DNA of 20,711 nucleotides from Oscillospiraceae bacterium (GTDB taxonomy: Bacteria; Bacillota; Clostridia; Oscillospirales; Ruminococcaceae). A model generated the notes under the pieces. That model was not told where the DNA came from. It ran no database searches and saw nothing but the letters and a program-made list of their open reading frames with translations. Below, one piece after another: positions 1 to 7,449 of the stretch. Both the position numbers and the translations under genes were made by a program. Positions within the stretch are counted from its first letter, which is position 1, and each line of letters opens with the position of its first letter. The stretch is from positions 1 through 20,711 of the forward strand of contig JAEDGE010000017.1 in the NCBI GenBank assembly GCA_016297675.1, read 5' to 3'.

Positions 1-58
1 TCAGACAAGTTTTCCCAAAGAAATCCGAAAATTGATTTCCGTGGGTGTATCCGTCGGG

Positions 59-87
59 TTGACAAACAGAAATTTTACTTGTATAAT
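59..87 (+). promoter_or_regulatory. Consensus sigma-A promoter of pncA-pncB-hisC
   Basis: TTGACA at 59-64 and TATAAT at 82-87 are separated by exactly 17 bases, a perfect match to the housekeeping promoter consensus. Transcription would start near 94, giving a leader of about 40 bases before pncA. A short inverted repeat (GAAATC/GATTTC, 21-40) lies just upstream; it is too weak to call an operator. Confidence 0.85.
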
Positions 88-132
88 AAAAGCAACACCA
101 TGCGGTGTACTTGAAAAAAGGAGCAATGCATT

Positions 133-675
133 ATGAAGCGTGCACTTATCGTTGTAGATTACCAGAATGATTTTGTCACCGGTTCGCTTGGCTTTCCAGA
201 GGCACGCCCTCTTGCCGGACGCATCGCCGAAAAAATTGCAGCCTATCATCAGAATGGGGATGATGTCCTGTTTACTATGGACACGCATACAGAAGACTAT
301 CTGCAAACGCAGGAAGGACAGCATTTGCCGGTTCCTCATTGTATCAAAGGGACAGACGGTCATGCATTCGTGCCACAGGTTGCAAAGCAAGTACAGCCGC
401 AGGATCGTTTTTTTGAAAAAAATACATTTGGTTCTGCTGCTCTGCTGACCTTTCTGCAAACGCAGACCTATGCCAGCATCGAATTGGTTGGTGTGGTTTC
501 CAGTATTTGTGTGCTTTCCAATGCAGTCATCTGTAAAACAGCACTGCCAGAAGTGCCGATACTGGTCGATGAAGCCTGCATAGCAGCTCCAGATTTAGAT
601 TTGCAGGCGGCAGCGATTGCTGTGCTAAAGAATTTACAGGTGCAGATATTGTCAGAAACGGAGGAACTCCAATGA
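133..675 (+). CDS. pncA: Nicotinamidase (isochorismatase-family hydrolase)
   Basis: Hydrolyses nicotinamide to nicotinate and ammonia in the cytoplasm, the first step of NAD salvage by the deamidating route. The 180-residue length is normal for a single-domain cysteine hydrolase of this family. The catalytic triad is visible as D9 (in VVDYQNDF), K96 (FEKNTFG) and C126 (VVSSICVL). Metal ligands are D50 and H52 in MDTH and H69 in PHC. The ATG at 133 follows AAAGGAG (116-122). The last four bases overlap the pncB start (ATGA), so the two genes are translationally coupled and successive in the pathway. The pncB neighbour makes nicotinamidase far more likely than another isochorismatase-like activity. 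Confidence 0.93.
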   Translation: MKRALIVVDYQNDFVTGSLGFPEARPLAGRIAEKIAAYHQNGDDVLFTMDTHTEDYLQTQEGQHLPVPHCIKGTDGHAFVPQVAKQVQPQDRFFEKNTFGSAALLTFLQTQTYASIELVGVVSSICVLSNAVICKTALPEVPILVDEACIAAPDLDLQAAAIAVLKNLQVQILSETEELQ

Positions 676-2111
676 AACAGGAAAACTATGCAATGCTCTG
701 TGATTTCTATGAATTTACGATGAGTAACGGCTATTTTCTCAATGGCTTTTATCAAAAAATCGTTTATTTTGATGTGTTTTTTCGTAATGTTCCGGATGGT
801 GGCGGCTTTGCCATTGCAGCTGGTCTGGAACAAGTGATTGACTATATCACCAATCTGCATTTTACAGAAGAGGATATTGCCTTTCTCCGTAGCAAACAGT
901 GTTTTGATGAACGGTTTCTCTCTTATCTGCGGGATTTTCAATTTAATGGCGATATTTGGGCAGTGCCGGAAGGAACGCCGGTTTTTCCAAATGAACCGAT
1001 TATGACGATTCGTGCCCCTGCGATTGCAGCACAGCTGCTGGAGACATTTGTTCTGCTTTCTCTCAATCACCAATCTTTAATTGCAACGAAGGCAAACCGG
1101 ATTGTTCGTGCAGCAGATGGAAGAACTGTTTTAGAGTTTGGTTCCCGCCGTGCACAGGGGGCATCCGGTGCCGTTTTGGGGGCTCGTGCTGCTTATATTG
1201 GCGGCTGCGGCGGAACAGCCTGCACGCTGACCGATGAACTGTATGGCGTGCCTGCCAGCGGTACGATGGCACATTCTTGGGTGCAGATGTTTGATACAGA
1301 ATATGAGGCATTCAAAACCTACTGTGAATATTATCCGCACAATGCTATTTTGCTGGTGGATACGTACAACACCTTGAAGAGCGGTATTCCAAATGCCATT
1401 CGGGCATTTCAGGAAGTCTTGGTGCCAAAGGGCATTACAAATTTTGGGATTCGATTGGATTCCGGAGACATTGCATATCTGAGCAAGAAAGCAAGGAAAA
1501 TGCTGGATGCCGCTGGTTTGCAGAACTGCAAAATTGTGGTTTCCAACTCGTTGGATGAATATCTGATTCAGGATTTGATGGCACAAAAGGCGGAAATTGA
1601 TTTGTTTGGCGTTGGCGAGCGGATGATTACGGCTCGCAGTACACCAGTTTTCGGTGGCGTTTATAAATTGGTTGCGGTAGAACAGCCGGACGGCTCGATT
1701 TTACCGAAAATTAAAATCAGTGAAAACATCACAAAAATTACGAATCCGCATTTCAAAAAAGTCTATCGGTTCTACGATCGGGAGACCGGAAAGGCAATTG
1801 CCGATGAACTTTGTCTGTACCATGAAACCATTGACGATAGTCAGCCACACACGATTTTTGACCCAATCGCCACATGGAAGACAAAAGAAATTACAAACTT
1901 TACAGTAAAAGCGTTACTCGTACCGATTTTTCAGGATGGAAAATGTGTCTATCAAAAACCGTCTTTACCGGAAATTCGCACCTACTGCCAAGAACAGATT
2001 GCATTGCTTTGGGATGAGGTCAAGCGATTTGAAAATCCACATACCTATTATGTGGACTTGTCTGCTGCACTTTGGAATGTGAAGCAGGATTTGCTGAAAC
2101 AGAACCGATAA
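672..2111 (+). CDS. pncB: Nicotinate phosphoribosyltransferase
   Basis: Converts nicotinate and PRPP, with ATP hydrolysis, to nicotinate mononucleotide, taking the product of the overlapping pncA gene into NAD synthesis. The 479-residue protein is of the longer Firmicute type. Family landmarks are the N-terminal YEFTMSNGYF (13-22), FGSRRAQG (156-163), GTMAHSW with the presumed phosphorylated histidine H201, RLDSGD (261-266) and FGVGERM (312-318). GGAGG at 660-664 lies 7 bases before the ATG, inside the pncA end. It is probably regulated with pncA from the consensus promoter upstream; no separate promoter was seen. Confidence 0.95.
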   Translation: MKQENYAMLCDFYEFTMSNGYFLNGFYQKIVYFDVFFRNVPDGGGFAIAAGLEQVIDYITNLHFTEEDIAFLRSKQCFDERFLSYLRDFQFNGDIWAVPEGTPVFPNEPIMTIRAPAIAAQLLETFVLLSLNHQSLIATKANRIVRAADGRTVLEFGSRRAQGASGAVLGARAAYIGGCGGTACTLTDELYGVPASGTMAHSWVQMFDTEYEAFKTYCEYYPHNAILLVDTYNTLKSGIPNAIRAFQEVLVPKGITNFGIRLDSGDIAYLSKKARKMLDAAGLQNCKIVVSNSLDEYLIQDLMAQKAEIDLFGVGERMITARSTPVFGGVYKLVAVEQPDGSILPKIKISENITKITNPHFKKVYRFYDRETGKAIADELCLYHETIDDSQPHTIFDPIATWKTKEITNFTVKALLVPIFQDGKCVYQKPSLPEIRTYCQEQIALLWDEVKRFENPHTYYVDLSAALWNVKQDLLKQNR

Positions 2112-2145
2112 CGATAAAATTTTAGAAAAAGAAGGATGAATCATC

Positions 2146-3216
2146 ATGTCTGCTGCTTTTATAAAGAATATTCGCAAGGTAGAACCGTATGTACCAGGGG
2201 ATCAGCCGAATTTTCCCGATATGATTAAACTGAATACCAATGAAAGCCCCTATCCGCCTGCACCGGCAGTGGAGCAGATATTGCATACAATGTCAGCGGA
2301 TTTACAGCGGCTTTACCCAGATCCGAATGTTTCCAAGCTGAATCAGGCAATTGCAGATTTTTATGGTGTCAAACCGGAGCAGGTTTTTACAGGGGTTGGT
2401 TCGGATGATGTGCTTGCTATGTGTTTTCTGACCTTTTTCAATTCGGAAAAGCCGATTCTCTTTCCGGATGTGACCTATGGTTTTTATCCGGTTTGGGCAG
2501 AGATGTTCCGGATTCCCTACCAGACAAAAAAACTGAATGATCGCTTTGAAATCGTAAAAGAAGATTACTATACGGAAAACGGCGGCATCATTTTCCCGAA
2601 TCCAAATGCACCGACTGGAATTGCTTTGCCGCTTTCGGACATTGAGGACATCATTCAGCACAATCCGGACAGCATTGTCATTGTGGATGAGGCGTATATC
2701 GACTTTGGCGGAACATCTGCTCTGCCGTTGATTGAAAAATACGATAACCTGATTGTCGTACAGACTTTCTCGAAATCCCGTTCTATGGCAGGGATGCGAA
2801 TTGGCTTTGCCATTTCCAATCCCAATTTGATTCGGGTACTGAATGACTGTAAGTTTTCGTTCAACTCTTATACGATGAATCAGGTGACCATTGCAGCTGG
2901 GGCTGCTTCCGTTGCCGATCGGGCGTATTTTCAGAATACGGTTGCAAAAATTGTAAAAACCAGAGAAGCATCCAAGAAAGTAATGGCAGAATTGGGCTTT
3001 CAGTTCCCAGACTCTCAGAGTAACTTCCTGTTCGTAACGCATCCAAAGTATTCGGCAAAGGAATTATATGAGATGCTCAAAGCACAGCACATTTTTGTCC
3101 GCTATTTTGGAACAGGCAGAACAGAACCATATCTACGGATTACGATTGGAACAGAGGAACAAATGGAAGCCTTGTTTGCAGCACTGCGAAACTACTTTCA
3201 ACAATCAGTCGTGTAA
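2146..3216 (+). CDS. hisC: Histidinol-phosphate aminotransferase
   Basis: A fold-type I PLP aminotransferase, 356 residues. It transfers an amino group from glutamate to imidazole-acetol phosphate in histidine biosynthesis. The N-terminal LNTNESPYPP (29-38), PNPNAPTG (151-158), DEAY with D181 contacting the PLP ring nitrogen, and SKSRSMAGMRIGFA with Schiff-base lysine K210 are typical of the HisC family. GAAGGATG (2131-2138) precedes the ATG. The gene starts 34 bases after pncB with no terminator between, so it probably shares that transcript. No other his genes are present, so a broader specificity (for example an aromatic or tyrosine aminotransferase within the HisC family) cannot be excluded from sequence alone. 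Confidence 0.85.
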   Translation: MSAAFIKNIRKVEPYVPGDQPNFPDMIKLNTNESPYPPAPAVEQILHTMSADLQRLYPDPNVSKLNQAIADFYGVKPEQVFTGVGSDDVLAMCFLTFFNSEKPILFPDVTYGFYPVWAEMFRIPYQTKKLNDRFEIVKEDYYTENGGIIFPNPNAPTGIALPLSDIEDIIQHNPDSIVIVDEAYIDFGGTSALPLIEKYDNLIVVQTFSKSRSMAGMRIGFAISNPNLIRVLNDCKFSFNSYTMNQVTIAAGAASVADRAYFQNTVAKIVKTREASKKVMAELGFQFPDSQSNFLFVTHPKYSAKELYEMLKAQHIFVRYFGTGRTEPYLRITIGTEEQMEALFAALRNYFQQSVV

Positions 3217-3273
3217 TTGTGAAAAGAATATTTTATAAAAATGATCCTTTGTAAGGGGCAGTAGTCATAAAAA

Positions 3274-3313
3274 AGTATCACCTGAGAAAACCGAAATTTT
3301 CTCAGGTGATACT
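3274..3313. terminator. Perfect 17-bp hairpin between hisC and the immunity-like gene
   Basis: The arms 3274-3290 and 3297-3313 are perfectly complementary over 17 bases around a six-base loop (CCGAAA). On the plus strand no T-tract follows, so it would be a poor intrinsic terminator for hisC. Read on the minus strand it runs into six consecutive U residues (complement of 3269-3274) and looks like a terminator. It could instead be a remnant of an inserted small palindromic element. Confidence 0.6.
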
Positions 3314-3360
3314 AACATGTTCACAGATAAGTCAGAATTTATTGGAGGATATTAAATATT

Positions 3361-3774
3361 ATGAAAGAAGGATTTGAAGACGCATTTATGGATGCACAGT
3401 CTGCGGCAATTTCCTCATGTATAAAGGTATTAAATAGCAAAAATGTCGAAGTGGATTTCATATATGTTTATCTATTTCAAAACGGGTGTCAGGATTTTCC
3501 AAATGCGTTTTTCAAAAAAGATAATCGCATATTAAAGCTGAATGATATTTTGGACGATGATTCCGTATATGAACTTTTAGATATGCTTATAGATGATATC
3601 GAAAATATGATTAGAGTGTGTCACACTTATGAGGGAAAATGTCCGAATGAATGGAAACTCATATATGAAGTCAATACTGGAAAATTCGATGCGGAATATG
3701 GATATGATGATTTTGTAGATGAAAATCATAGTTTGGTAACGGCGTTTAAAAACTGGAGAGAATTATGCTCTTGA
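3361..3774 (+). CDS. Probable YezG/DUF600-type immunity protein
   Basis: A 137-residue acidic, soluble protein without signal peptide or membrane segment. The layout resembles the YezG (DUF600) immunity/antitoxin family, whose members neutralise LXG-type polymorphic toxins: an N-terminal helix, a strand-rich part (about residues 30-55), an acidic helix (64-85), then WKLIYEVNTGKFDAEYGYDD (98-117) and a terminal helix with FKNW. The WKLIYEV/TGKFDAEYGYD stretch is the main reason for the assignment. GGAGG at 3344-3348 is 12 bases before the ATG. No LXG toxin lies nearby, so this appears to be an orphan immunity gene. Base composition is visibly more AT-rich than in hisC, fitting recent acquisition. 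The family call is from memory of its pattern. Confidence 0.55.
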   Translation: MKEGFEDAFMDAQSAAISSCIKVLNSKNVEVDFIYVYLFQNGCQDFPNAFFKKDNRILKLNDILDDDSVYELLDMLIDDIENMIRVCHTYEGKCPNEWKLIYEVNTGKFDAEYGYDDFVDENHSLVTAFKNWRELCS

Positions 3775-3871
3775 GTGAAAAAATTTGAATGATAGGAAAG
3801 ACTTCAAGTAAAAGTAAATTCTATGAAAACCGGTGCAGTCGTTGTAGATAAAAATTTATGAGGGATTCCTG

Positions 3872-4198
3872 ATGGCAATTTATGAATTGAAATACATGTT
3901 TGATTGGGGAAGTGGTACTTGCGTATGGACAAATAATGAAGCGTCAAAAAAGCTATTTGCTAATTATCCGGTCAGTATTGAACAACTTCCTATCTCAAAA
4001 GTACTGAAAGATGAGTTAAGCCAATTAATAGAAGAATATGATAAAGCGTTAGATTGGGATTGTCCATCCAATGATTTATTGTGGAGCGAAGATAGGCAAA
4101 AACAATTTATCAGTGAAGCTATCTCTGCATATAAACGTTTATGCTTAGAACTGGGAATGGAGTACCACGTTGAAACGAATGATAATTGGATATTATAA
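3872..4198 (+). CDS. Small hypothetical protein, possibly a second immunity protein
   Basis: A 108-residue soluble protein beginning MAIYELKYMFDWGSGTCVW, rich in acidic and aromatic residues, with a predicted amphipathic helix after residue 40 and another near 83-95. There is no signal peptide, membrane span or recognisable catalytic motif. Proteins with an N-terminal FDWGSG-type stretch occur as small hypotheticals in Firmicutes; I do not know a function. The ribosome binding site is weak (AGGG, 3861-3864). Its position 97 bases after the YezG-like gene, its size and its AT-rich composition fit an immunity-gene cluster, but that is inferred from context only. Confidence 0.6.
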   Translation: MAIYELKYMFDWGSGTCVWTNNEASKKLFANYPVSIEQLPISKVLKDELSQLIEEYDKALDWDCPSNDLLWSEDRQKQFISEAISAYKRLCLELGMEYHVETNDNWIL

Positions 4199-4249
4199 AT
4201 TCTGATTTATCTCTGATTAATAACATTTAAACTGTAAGGAAATCATATC

Positions 4250-4311
4250 AAAAAATAAAAAGAAAAAGGCTGCTTAGCAGAGAGCATGGATACTCTTTGC
4301 TACAGCAACCT
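4250..4311 (-). terminator. Terminator of the GH1-GH13 glycosidase operon
   Basis: Read on the minus strand, an imperfect stem of about 18 pairs (AGGTTGCTGTAGC against GCTAAGCAGCCT, 4267-4311, including G-U pairs) is followed by a U-rich tract (complement of the A-rich 4250-4267). It lies about 70 bases after the GH13 stop codon. The plus-strand reading has no T-tract of comparable quality. Confidence 0.8.
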
Positions 4312-4381
4312 TTCGATTTATATGATAAAAATTCTTTATTGCCGATCTCTAACAAAGAGCAAATTCAAATTGGATCAGCAG

Positions 4382-5959
4382 TTATTTTGTAATCCGCAGA
4401 ATCGCTGCACTGGCAGCCTCCATCTGCAATTGCCCATTTTGCAAGGTTACAGCACCACCACGCTGATATAACGTTTCCATCGGGTCAGCGGAATCAATTT
4501 TACAGGAAACGGCGTTTCCAGACGGGTTGAGTGCAATGACAATCTCTTCCGTTCCCTTTGTTCGACGGTAAACCAACGGATATTGGTTCTCTTCTGCATA
4601 CAGGAATGTAATCGCACCGCTGCTGCAAAGTGCTGGTACTGCACGCCGCAAAGCTGTCAGCTGCTGAATTTCATGATAAATGGAATCATTGTCCTGCAAT
4701 GCTTTTTCCGCAGTCGGACGGTTTGGATCTGGGTCAATTGGAATGTACAGCAGTTCCGGATCGGCACTGGAGAAACCTGCATTGACCGTATGATCCCACT
4801 GCATCGGCGAACGAGAGGCTGTCCGCTCAAAACCGCCTTCTACAGATGGTGTGCCAGCCAGATGCCGCATACCGATTTCATCGCCATAATAGATAAATGG
4901 CACGCCGGGCATGGTCAGCAGGAACACAAATGCCAGCTTGATTTCTTCTTCATGCAAGCGTTCGGAAATACGGGACATATCATGATTGCCGGAAGGAATG
5001 CAGATCAAACCTTTTCCCTGTGTTTTTTGATAGCTGTCCAGATATTTTTTTACAAAAGCAGAAACATCGCCCTTGCCTCTCTGAGAGAAAAACGGTTCTT
5101 CTACCCGAAACAGATCATTATAATGAGAAGGTCCGAAATGCAGCAGAAAATCCATATGGAATCCGCCCAAGAGGGATTTATCCGGTTGTCCCCATTCGGA
5201 AATAATTACAGCATTCGGAAATTCGGCATCCAAAAAGGCACGGAAATCCTGCCAGAGAGCAATGGTTGCTTGTCCATCTTCGTCTGCTTTTACCAGAGAG
5301 TGTGCCATATCTACACGGAATCCATCACAGCCCATTTCCAGCCAGAACCGCATGACATCCTTGATGGCGGCTCTGGTTGCCATGGGACCTTCATCATTGA
5401 CACCCTGCATCCATGGTTTGGTTGGGTTAGCAAAACCATAGTTTAATGCTGGCTGAATGGTGTAGAAATTGGTTGCACAGGCACCGTCACGGTCGGACAA
5501 ACCGGAAACCGAACCAGTGATATTAGCAACGCCCTTCGGGTCTTCCCAGACAGAATCTGTCCAGATGTAGCGGTCAGAAAGGGCATTGTGTTCCGGTTTC
5601 AGAGACTCCTTGAACCATGGATGTTCAATCGAAGTGTGCCCCGGTACTAAATCCAGAATGAGGTGCATTCCACGCTTGTGTACTTCATCAAACAGTCGCT
5701 TTAGGTCTGCATTGGTACCGTAGCGAGGGGCTACCTTCTTGTAATCGGCAATGTCATAACCGGCATCGTAGAATGGGGAAACAAAGCACGGATTCATCCA
5801 AATCGCATTGCAGCCCAGTTCTTGAATATAGGACAACCGGTCAATAATACCCTGCAAGTCACCAATGCCGTCTGCATTGGTGTCCTGATAACTCTGCGGA
5901 TAAATTTCATAGAATACAGCCTGTTCCAGCCATGCCGGATTTTTTCTTTCATTTGTCAT
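4382..5959 (-). CDS. GH13 alpha-glucosidase-like enzyme
   Basis: A cytoplasmic alpha-amylase-family glycosidase of 525 residues, expected to cleave small alpha-glucosides such as maltose- or isomaltose-type sugars. It has a (beta/alpha)8 barrel with a calcium-type loop DTNADGIGD (26-34), nucleophile D217 in GFRVDMAH, acid/base E255 in ISEWGQP and stabiliser D327 in GNHDMSR. RSPMQWD and a C-terminal beta domain follow. Region I reads DLVPGHTS, with glycine where asparagine is usual and the histidine kept. No signal peptide. A start at 5977 overlapping the GH1 stop is possible, but AAAGGAG (5968-5974) sits 8 bases before the ATG at 5959, so that start is used. Subfamily and exact substrate are not settled; oligo-1,6-glucosidase or a transglycosidase are alternatives. 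Confidence 0.88.
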   Translation of the reverse strand: MTNERKNPAWLEQAVFYEIYPQSYQDTNADGIGDLQGIIDRLSYIQELGCNAIWMNPCFVSPFYDAGYDIADYKKVAPRYGTNADLKRLFDEVHKRGMHLILDLVPGHTSIEHPWFKESLKPEHNALSDRYIWTDSVWEDPKGVANITGSVSGLSDRDGACATNFYTIQPALNYGFANPTKPWMQGVNDEGPMATRAAIKDVMRFWLEMGCDGFRVDMAHSLVKADEDGQATIALWQDFRAFLDAEFPNAVIISEWGQPDKSLLGGFHMDFLLHFGPSHYNDLFRVEEPFFSQRGKGDVSAFVKKYLDSYQKTQGKGLICIPSGNHDMSRISERLHEEEIKLAFVFLLTMPGVPFIYYGDEIGMRHLAGTPSVEGGFERTASRSPMQWDHTVNAGFSSADPELLYIPIDPDPNRPTAEKALQDNDSIYHEIQQLTALRRAVPALCSSGAITFLYAEENQYPLVYRRTKGTEEIVIALNPSGNAVSCKIDSADPMETLYQRGGAVTLQNGQLQMEAASAAILRITK

Positions 5960-5967
5960 GGTACTTT

Positions 5968-5974
5968 CTCCTTT
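5968..5974 (-). promoter_or_regulatory. Start-deciding ribosome binding site of the GH13 gene
   Basis: AAAGGAG on the minus strand, 8 bases upstream of the ATG at 5959. The alternative ATG at 5977 would place this site inside the coding region, so the downstream start is favoured. The GH1 stop codon (5974-5976) abuts the site, implying coupled translation. Confidence 0.8.
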
Positions 5975-7332
5975 CATGTGTTAGAAAAGATAGCTTTTCC
6001 GTTTGTTTCTATTACGTTCTGATAAAAATAACCTGAGTCTTTTATGGTGCGTTCCTGTGTCTGGTAATCCACATAGACCAGACCAAACCGCTTATCATAG
6101 CCATCTGCCCACTCAAAATTATCCATAATCGACCAGTACAAATATCCCATTACATTTGTGCCGTCTTCCATTGCCCGATGCAGTTCCCGCAGGTAACGCT
6201 TCATATAGTCGATGCGTGCCGGATCGTGTACCTTGCCATCCAGCTGTACCCAGTCATGGCTTGCCATGCCGTTTTCACTGATCAAAATCGGCTTTCCATA
6301 TCGTTCATACAGGAATTTTGGTCCCCAATAAAGAGCCTCCGGTGTCACCGGCCAGCCCATTTGCGTTCTGGGGCAACCGATATAATCATTTTCTGTATAG
6401 CCGTTTGGATTTTCTGCTGCCATGCTGTAATAGATATTAACGCCATAGAAATCGACTGGCTGAGAAATCAATTCCATATCGCCTGCCTGTATCTGCGGCA
6501 TATCGGATTTCAGGATATCGTAGGCTTCTTCTGGGTAGTCACCCAGAAAAATCGGATCTGCCCACCAAGATGTTTCAAAAGCAAATCGTTCCCGTGTGAA
6601 AGCAAAACTCTTTTGCCGTGCGATTTCAACGGCAAGAGGAGAGTCATCCGTGGGTGTGCAGCATGGGGTGGAAAAGGCAAATCCAACCTGCGGCGGTCGC
6701 TTTGCAGATTCTCGAATCACCTTGACGGCTTTCCCGTGTGCCAATAAGACATTGTGTGACATCTGTGCCAAATCCTTTGGTGGCAGAGTCTGGAATGGTG
6801 CAAACTTTCCGATGGCATAACCACAGCCAATGAATACTTGCGGTTCATTGATGGTCATCCAGTAGGTGACACGGTCGGAAAGGGCATCAACTACAATTTT
6901 CGCATAATTTGCGAACCAGTCTGATGATTCTGGATTCAGCCATCCGCCACGCTGGTGCAGGGCATAGGGATAATCCCAGTGAAATAGCGTGATCATTGGC
7001 GTAATGTCGGCTTCCAATAGTGCATCGACCAAATCGGAATAGAACTGCAACCCCTTTTGATTGACTTCCCCGATTCCGTTTGGCAGAATGCGGTTCCAGC
7101 TGATGGAAAACCGATAGTACCGGATGCCCATTTTCTGCATCATCTTGACATCTTCCCGAAAGAGGTGATAGTGGTCGCAAGCAACATTTCCGTTTTCACC
7201 ATGTGCTACATGACCGCTTTCCTGACAATAAGCGTCCCAGATGTTCAGCCCCTTTCCATCTTCGAGATAGGCACCTTCTATTTGATAGGATGCAGAAGCT
7301 GTACCCCACAGAAATTGTTTTGGAAATTGCAT
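5974..7332 (-). CDS. GH1 beta-glucosidase
   Basis: A cytoplasmic family 1 glycoside hydrolase of 452 residues, normal for the family, acting on beta-glucosides such as cellobiose. The N-terminal FPKQFLWGTASASYQIEGA is the GH1 signature. The acid/base is E163 in TINEP and the nucleophile E353 in ISENG. Near the C-terminus NFEWADGYDKRFGL keeps the Glu-Trp pair that contacts a non-phosphorylated glucose, and the Ser/Lys/Tyr phosphate-binding pattern of 6-phospho-beta-glucosidases is not apparent, so free sugars rather than PTS products are expected. No signal peptide. AGGAGG (7341-7346) is 8 bases before the ATG. It is the first gene of a two-gene operon with the GH13 enzyme; no transporter is present in the window. 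Confidence 0.92.
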   Translation of the reverse strand: MQFPKQFLWGTASASYQIEGAYLEDGKGLNIWDAYCQESGHVAHGENGNVACDHYHLFREDVKMMQKMGIRYYRFSISWNRILPNGIGEVNQKGLQFYSDLVDALLEADITPMITLFHWDYPYALHQRGGWLNPESSDWFANYAKIVVDALSDRVTYWMTINEPQVFIGCGYAIGKFAPFQTLPPKDLAQMSHNVLLAHGKAVKVIRESAKRPPQVGFAFSTPCCTPTDDSPLAVEIARQKSFAFTRERFAFETSWWADPIFLGDYPEEAYDILKSDMPQIQAGDMELISQPVDFYGVNIYYSMAAENPNGYTENDYIGCPRTQMGWPVTPEALYWGPKFLYERYGKPILISENGMASHDWVQLDGKVHDPARIDYMKRYLRELHRAMEDGTNVMGYLYWSIMDNFEWADGYDKRFGLVYVDYQTQERTIKDSGYFYQNVIETNGKAIFSNT

Positions 7333-7364
7333 TTGGAATACCTCCTGTGTTTGATGTTAGTTCT

Positions 7365-7396
7365 ATTATATCGTTAATATGTCACAAAATCTCACA
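7365..7396 (-). promoter_or_regulatory. GH1-GH13 operon promoter with TCACA repeat operator
   Basis: A TATAAT -10 element lies at 7365-7370 on the minus strand, but the matching -35 position (7388-7393, GAGATT) is poor. Overlapping it are two direct TCACA copies (7382-7386 and 7392-7396), one helical turn apart. A poor -35 overlapped by direct half-sites fits activation by an AraC-family protein, and the adjacent divergent gene encodes one. The operator role is inferred. Confidence 0.5.
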
Positions 7397-7437
7397 CGAT
7401 ATCCGCAAAAAATTGCACTTTTTCTACTTCTTTTTTC

Positions 7438-7444
7438 GAGGTGG
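7438..7444 (+). promoter_or_regulatory. Start-deciding ribosome binding site of the AraC-family gene
   Basis: GAGGTGG lies 5 bases before the ATG at 7450. The in-frame GTG at 7441 is part of this site and has no ribosome binding site of its own, so the ATG is preferred. Confidence 0.75.
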
Positions 7445-7449
7445 CTTTT

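Noticed and set aside
1..459. Open frame on the minus strand opposite the start of pncA
   Set aside because: It lies antisense to the well-supported pncA and its promoter, has no family features or ribosome binding site, and reflects codon bias of the opposite strand.
2302..3042. 246-codon minus-strand frame opposite hisC
   Set aside because: Antisense shadow of an intact aminotransferase gene; no motifs and no ribosome binding site.
4583..5446. 287-codon plus-strand frame opposite the GH13 gene
   Set aside because: Fully antisense to a gene with all GH13 motifs; the translation is cysteine/histidine-rich without domain character.
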